Source: Microbacterium binotii
Lineage (GTDB): Bacteria; Actinomycetota; Actinomycetes; Actinomycetales; Microbacteriaceae
Length of the DNA: 64,000 nucleotides
Assembly: GCF_021398715.1 (NCBI RefSeq)
Contig: NZ_CP090347.1
Span: 1-64,000, forward strand
Direction of reading: 5' to 3'
Both the position numbers and the translations under genes were made by a program. Of this stretch, positions 62,045-64,000 are shown piece after piece (the stretch's first letter is position 1; the number at the start of each line of letters is the position of its first letter). The notes under the pieces were generated by a model. The model did not search any database. It saw only the letters and a program-made list of their open reading frames with translations, and was not told where the DNA came from.

Positions 62045-64000
62045 TTGCTGGTACTCCTCGCTGCGTTCGCCCTCGTCCCTCTCCTGCTCCCCTGGCTGGT
62101 CTCCCGCCTCGGAGCACGCGCGTTCGCGGTGGCGGCCCTGCTGCCGATCATCGCCTTCGGGCACACGTTGTGGCTGGCGCCGCAGGTGCTGTCGGGGAGC
62201 ATTCCTTTCGAGACATACGACTGGATGCCCTCGCTCGGTATCCAGCTCTCGATGCGGATGGACATGCTCAGCTGGGTGCTGACGCTCATCGTGACCGGCG
62301 TCGGCGCTCTGGTGATGCTCTACTGCCGCTGGTACTTCGCGGGTAAACGCGAGGGCCTCGGCCAGTTCTCCGCCGTGCTCCTCGCCTTCGCCGGAGCCAT
62401 GTACGGACTCGTCCTCACCGACGACATCGTCGTGCTGGTCATGCTGTGGGAGATCACGAGCGTCCTCTCGTATCTGCTCATCGGCTACTACCACGCGCGT
62501 GGCGTCAGCCGCCGTGCGGCACTCCAGGCGTTGCTCGTCACGACGCTGGGCGGGCTGGTCATGCTGATCGGCGTCGTGTTGTTCGTCGTGGAGGCCGGAA
62601 CCACCAGCATCTCCACGATCCTCGCCGAGGCTCCCACCGGCCCCGTCGTCAACGCCGCGCTCGTCCTGCTTCTGGTCGGAGCCCTCAGCAAGTCGGCGAT
62701 CTTCCCCTTCCATTTCTGGCTTCCCGGTGCGATGGCCGCGCCCACGCCCGTGAGCGCCTACCTCCACGCCGCGGCGATGGTCAAGGCCGGCATCTACCTG
62801 ATCGCCCGCTTCGCGCCCGTCTACGCGGAGGCCGATCCCTGGCGTCCGATCATCGTGTGCCTCGGTGTGTTCACGATGCTGCTCGGCGGTGTGCAGGCCC
62901 TGCGCGAATCCGACCTCAAGCGCATCCTCGCCTTCGGCACGGTGAGCCAGCTCGGGTTCCTGACGGTCGTCCTCGGCTTCGGCACGAGGGAGGCAGCACT
63001 CGCGGGCCTCGCGCTCCTGCTGAGCCACGCCCTGTTCAAGTCCTCGCTGTTCCTCGTCGTCGGCGTCATCGACCGCCAGCTGTCCACCCGCGACATCAAC
63101 GAGCTCTCCGGCGTGGGGCGGCAGGCGCCGACGCTCGCGACCTTCTCGATCATCGCGGTCGCCTCCATGGCCGGCGTCATCCCCACCATCGGGTTCGTTG
63201 CGAAGGAGTCCGCGCTCGCGGCATTCCTCGACGACGGATCGGTGTGGGCGACGGTCGCGCTCATCGGCATCCTCATCGGATCGGCGCTGACGGCCGCGTA
63301 CGGCATCCGCTTCATCTGGGGCGCCTTCTGGACCAAGAAGGATGCGGCCGGCACCGCGCGAGCGCGCACCGAGTGGCCCGACCCGCCGGTCGGATTCCTG
63401 GCGGCGCCCGTCATCCTCTCCGGCCTCACGCTCGTGTCGGGGCTCGCGGCCCCCTGGGCCGACACCGCGTTCGCGCGATACGCCGAGCTCGCCCCGCCCG
63501 CAGGCGAAAAGGCCACGCACCTGGCGCTGTGGCACGGGTTCGAGCCGGCACTGTTCCTCTCGCTCGGCACGCTGGCGGTGGGCGCGTTCCTGTTCTGGTT
63601 CGCTCTGAAGGTGCGCTGGTCCGAGCGCCGCCGCGTGTTGCCGTTCACCGCCGCCGACGCGTACAACGCCGTCCTGCGTCTGATCGCACGCATCTCGGTG
63701 TGGACGACCACGCTCACGCAGCGCGGCTCGCTTCCCGTCTACGTCGGCACGATCTTCGTCGTGTTCGTCGTCTCCCAGGGCGTCACCCTGTTCGCCGCTC
63801 CCGAGTGGCGCGCGCAGCTGGATGCCTGGCAGTCCCCCACCCAGGTCTTCGTCGCCCCCATCATGATCGTCGCGGGCATCATCGCGGTGCGTGCCCGCAA
63901 GCGCTACACGGGCGTCGTGCTCGTCTCGGTCACGGGCCTGGGCATGGTCGTGCTCTTCGCCACGAGCGGCGCTCCCGATCTGGCTCTGACGCAGATCCTC
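62045..64000 (+). CDS. mrpA: Na+/H+ antiporter subunit A (MrpA), partial
   Basis: The large subunit of the Mrp cation/proton antiporter. 652 codons are visible and the frame is open at the window end, so the gene continues. The product starts with a TTG (LVLLAAFALVPLLLPWLVSRLG). Complex I-like motifs follow: LMLWEITSVLSYLLIGYYH, GALSKSAIFPFHFWLPGAMAAPTPVSAYLHAAAMVKAGIYL, SHALFKSSLFLVVG and the terminal GAPDLALTQ. More than 16 transmembrane helices are expected. The rest of the mrp operon should lie to the right. Confidence 0.93.
   Translation, partial: MLVLLAAFALVPLLLPWLVSRLGARAFAVAALLPIIAFGHTLWLAPQVLSGSIPFETYDWMPSLGIQLSMRMDMLSWVLTLIVTGVGALVMLYCRWYFAGKREGLGQFSAVLLAFAGAMYGLVLTDDIVVLVMLWEITSVLSYLLIGYYHARGVSRRAALQALLVTTLGGLVMLIGVVLFVVEAGTTSISTILAEAPTGPVVNAALVLLLVGALSKSAIFPFHFWLPGAMAAPTPVSAYLHAAAMVKAGIYLIARFAPVYAEADPWRPIIVCLGVFTMLLGGVQALRESDLKRILAFGTVSQLGFLTVVLGFGTREAALAGLALLLSHALFKSSLFLVVGVIDRQLSTRDINELSGVGRQAPTLATFSIIAVASMAGVIPTIGFVAKESALAAFLDDGSVWATVALIGILIGSALTAAYGIRFIWGAFWTKKDAAGTARARTEWPDPPVGFLAAPVILSGLTLVSGLAAPWADTAFARYAELAPPAGEKATHLALWHGFEPALFLSLGTLAVGAFLFWFALKVRWSERRRVLPFTAADAYNAVLRLIARISVWTTTLTQRGSLPVYVGTIFVVFVVSQGVTLFAAPEWRAQLDAWQSPTQVFVAPIMIVAGIIAVRARKRYTGVVLVSVTGLGMVVLFATSGAPDLALTQIL

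Noticed and set aside
61955..63535. 526-codon open frame antisense to mrpA
   Set aside because: Glu/Asp/Arg-rich shadow of a hydrophobic gene, as expected from antisense reading of membrane-protein codons.

Overview
The window reads as the replication-origin end of a high-GC Gram-positive chromosome, most likely Microbacterium or a close Microbacteriaceae relative. Base 1 is the first base of dnaA. The order dnaA, oriC, dnaN, recF, DUF721, gyrB, gyrA, DUF3566, tRNA-Ile, tRNA-Ala, and later cyclophilin, rhomboid, crgA, class E sortase, pabA, pknB, pknA-like, pbpA, rodA, pstP, fhaB, fhaA, tRNA-Leu, is the actinobacterial origin neighbourhood. NucS (the actinobacterial mismatch nuclease), a 6C small RNA and many leaderless promoters agree with this. 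The genus is inferred; no database search was possible.

Layout. (1) 1-9853: replication and topology genes, with DnaA boxes and a 13-bp-stem terminator in the dnaA-dnaN gap. (2) 9918-10118: tRNA-Ile, tRNA-Ala and a strong terminator. (3) About 10.18-21.96 kb: an accessory island carrying a large serine integrase at its left end and bounded by a 13-bp direct repeat (10182-10194 and 21951-21963). Its cargo looks like host or phage defence: an ApeA-like HEPN protein, an unknown protein with a hydrophobic C-terminus, a second HEPN protein with an inverted repeat at its promoter, a HEPN/RES-type protein (putative NADase), an AIPR-family protein, a PIN-domain protein and a truncated helix-turn-helix gene. 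Most cargo genes stand alone and have a -10 hexamer 6-7 nt before the start codon, so they are probably leaderless. (4) 22.0-26.9 kb: an ESX/WXG100-type trio without secretion machinery, a Nudix hydrolase, a PIG-L lipoprotein, a YbaK-like deacylase and a small membrane protein. (5) 27.0-39.5 kb: cyclophilin, rhomboid, CrgA, sortase, a 51-aa membrane protein, PabA, then the long leftward cell-wall and Ser/Thr-phosphorylation operon. (6) 39.7-46.4 kb: a sugar operon (PfkB kinase, ABC permease, binding protein, ATPase, RbsD-like mutarotase, DeoC-like aldolase, GntR/UTRA regulator) whose enzymes depart from the ribose paradigm at substrate-contacting positions. (7) 46.4-64 kb: two NarL-type two-component systems, aldo/keto reductase, 6C RNA, FCD-type GntR regulator, cold-shock protein, MprF-like protein, HAD phosphatase, NucS, a GAP-family membrane protein, a broken secreted (RHS-like) N-terminus followed by two probable orphan immunity genes, an MFS transporter divergent from a LacI regulator, and the 5' part of mrpA running off the window.

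How they work together. The first block starts and maintains replication. The pknB-fhaA block couples septal and lateral wall synthesis (PbpA, RodA, CrgA) to Ser/Thr phosphorylation reversed by PstP and read by FHA proteins. The island is the most novel part: it inserts between the tRNA-Ala terminator and the terminator of the leftward ESX-type gene, so neither host transcript is broken, and it gathers at least four different toxin-type domains (HEPN, RES, AIPR, PIN) in under 10 kb. Start codons were chosen from ribosome-binding sites, leaderless -10 spacing, gene overlaps and family lengths. Statements about GC content are by eye.
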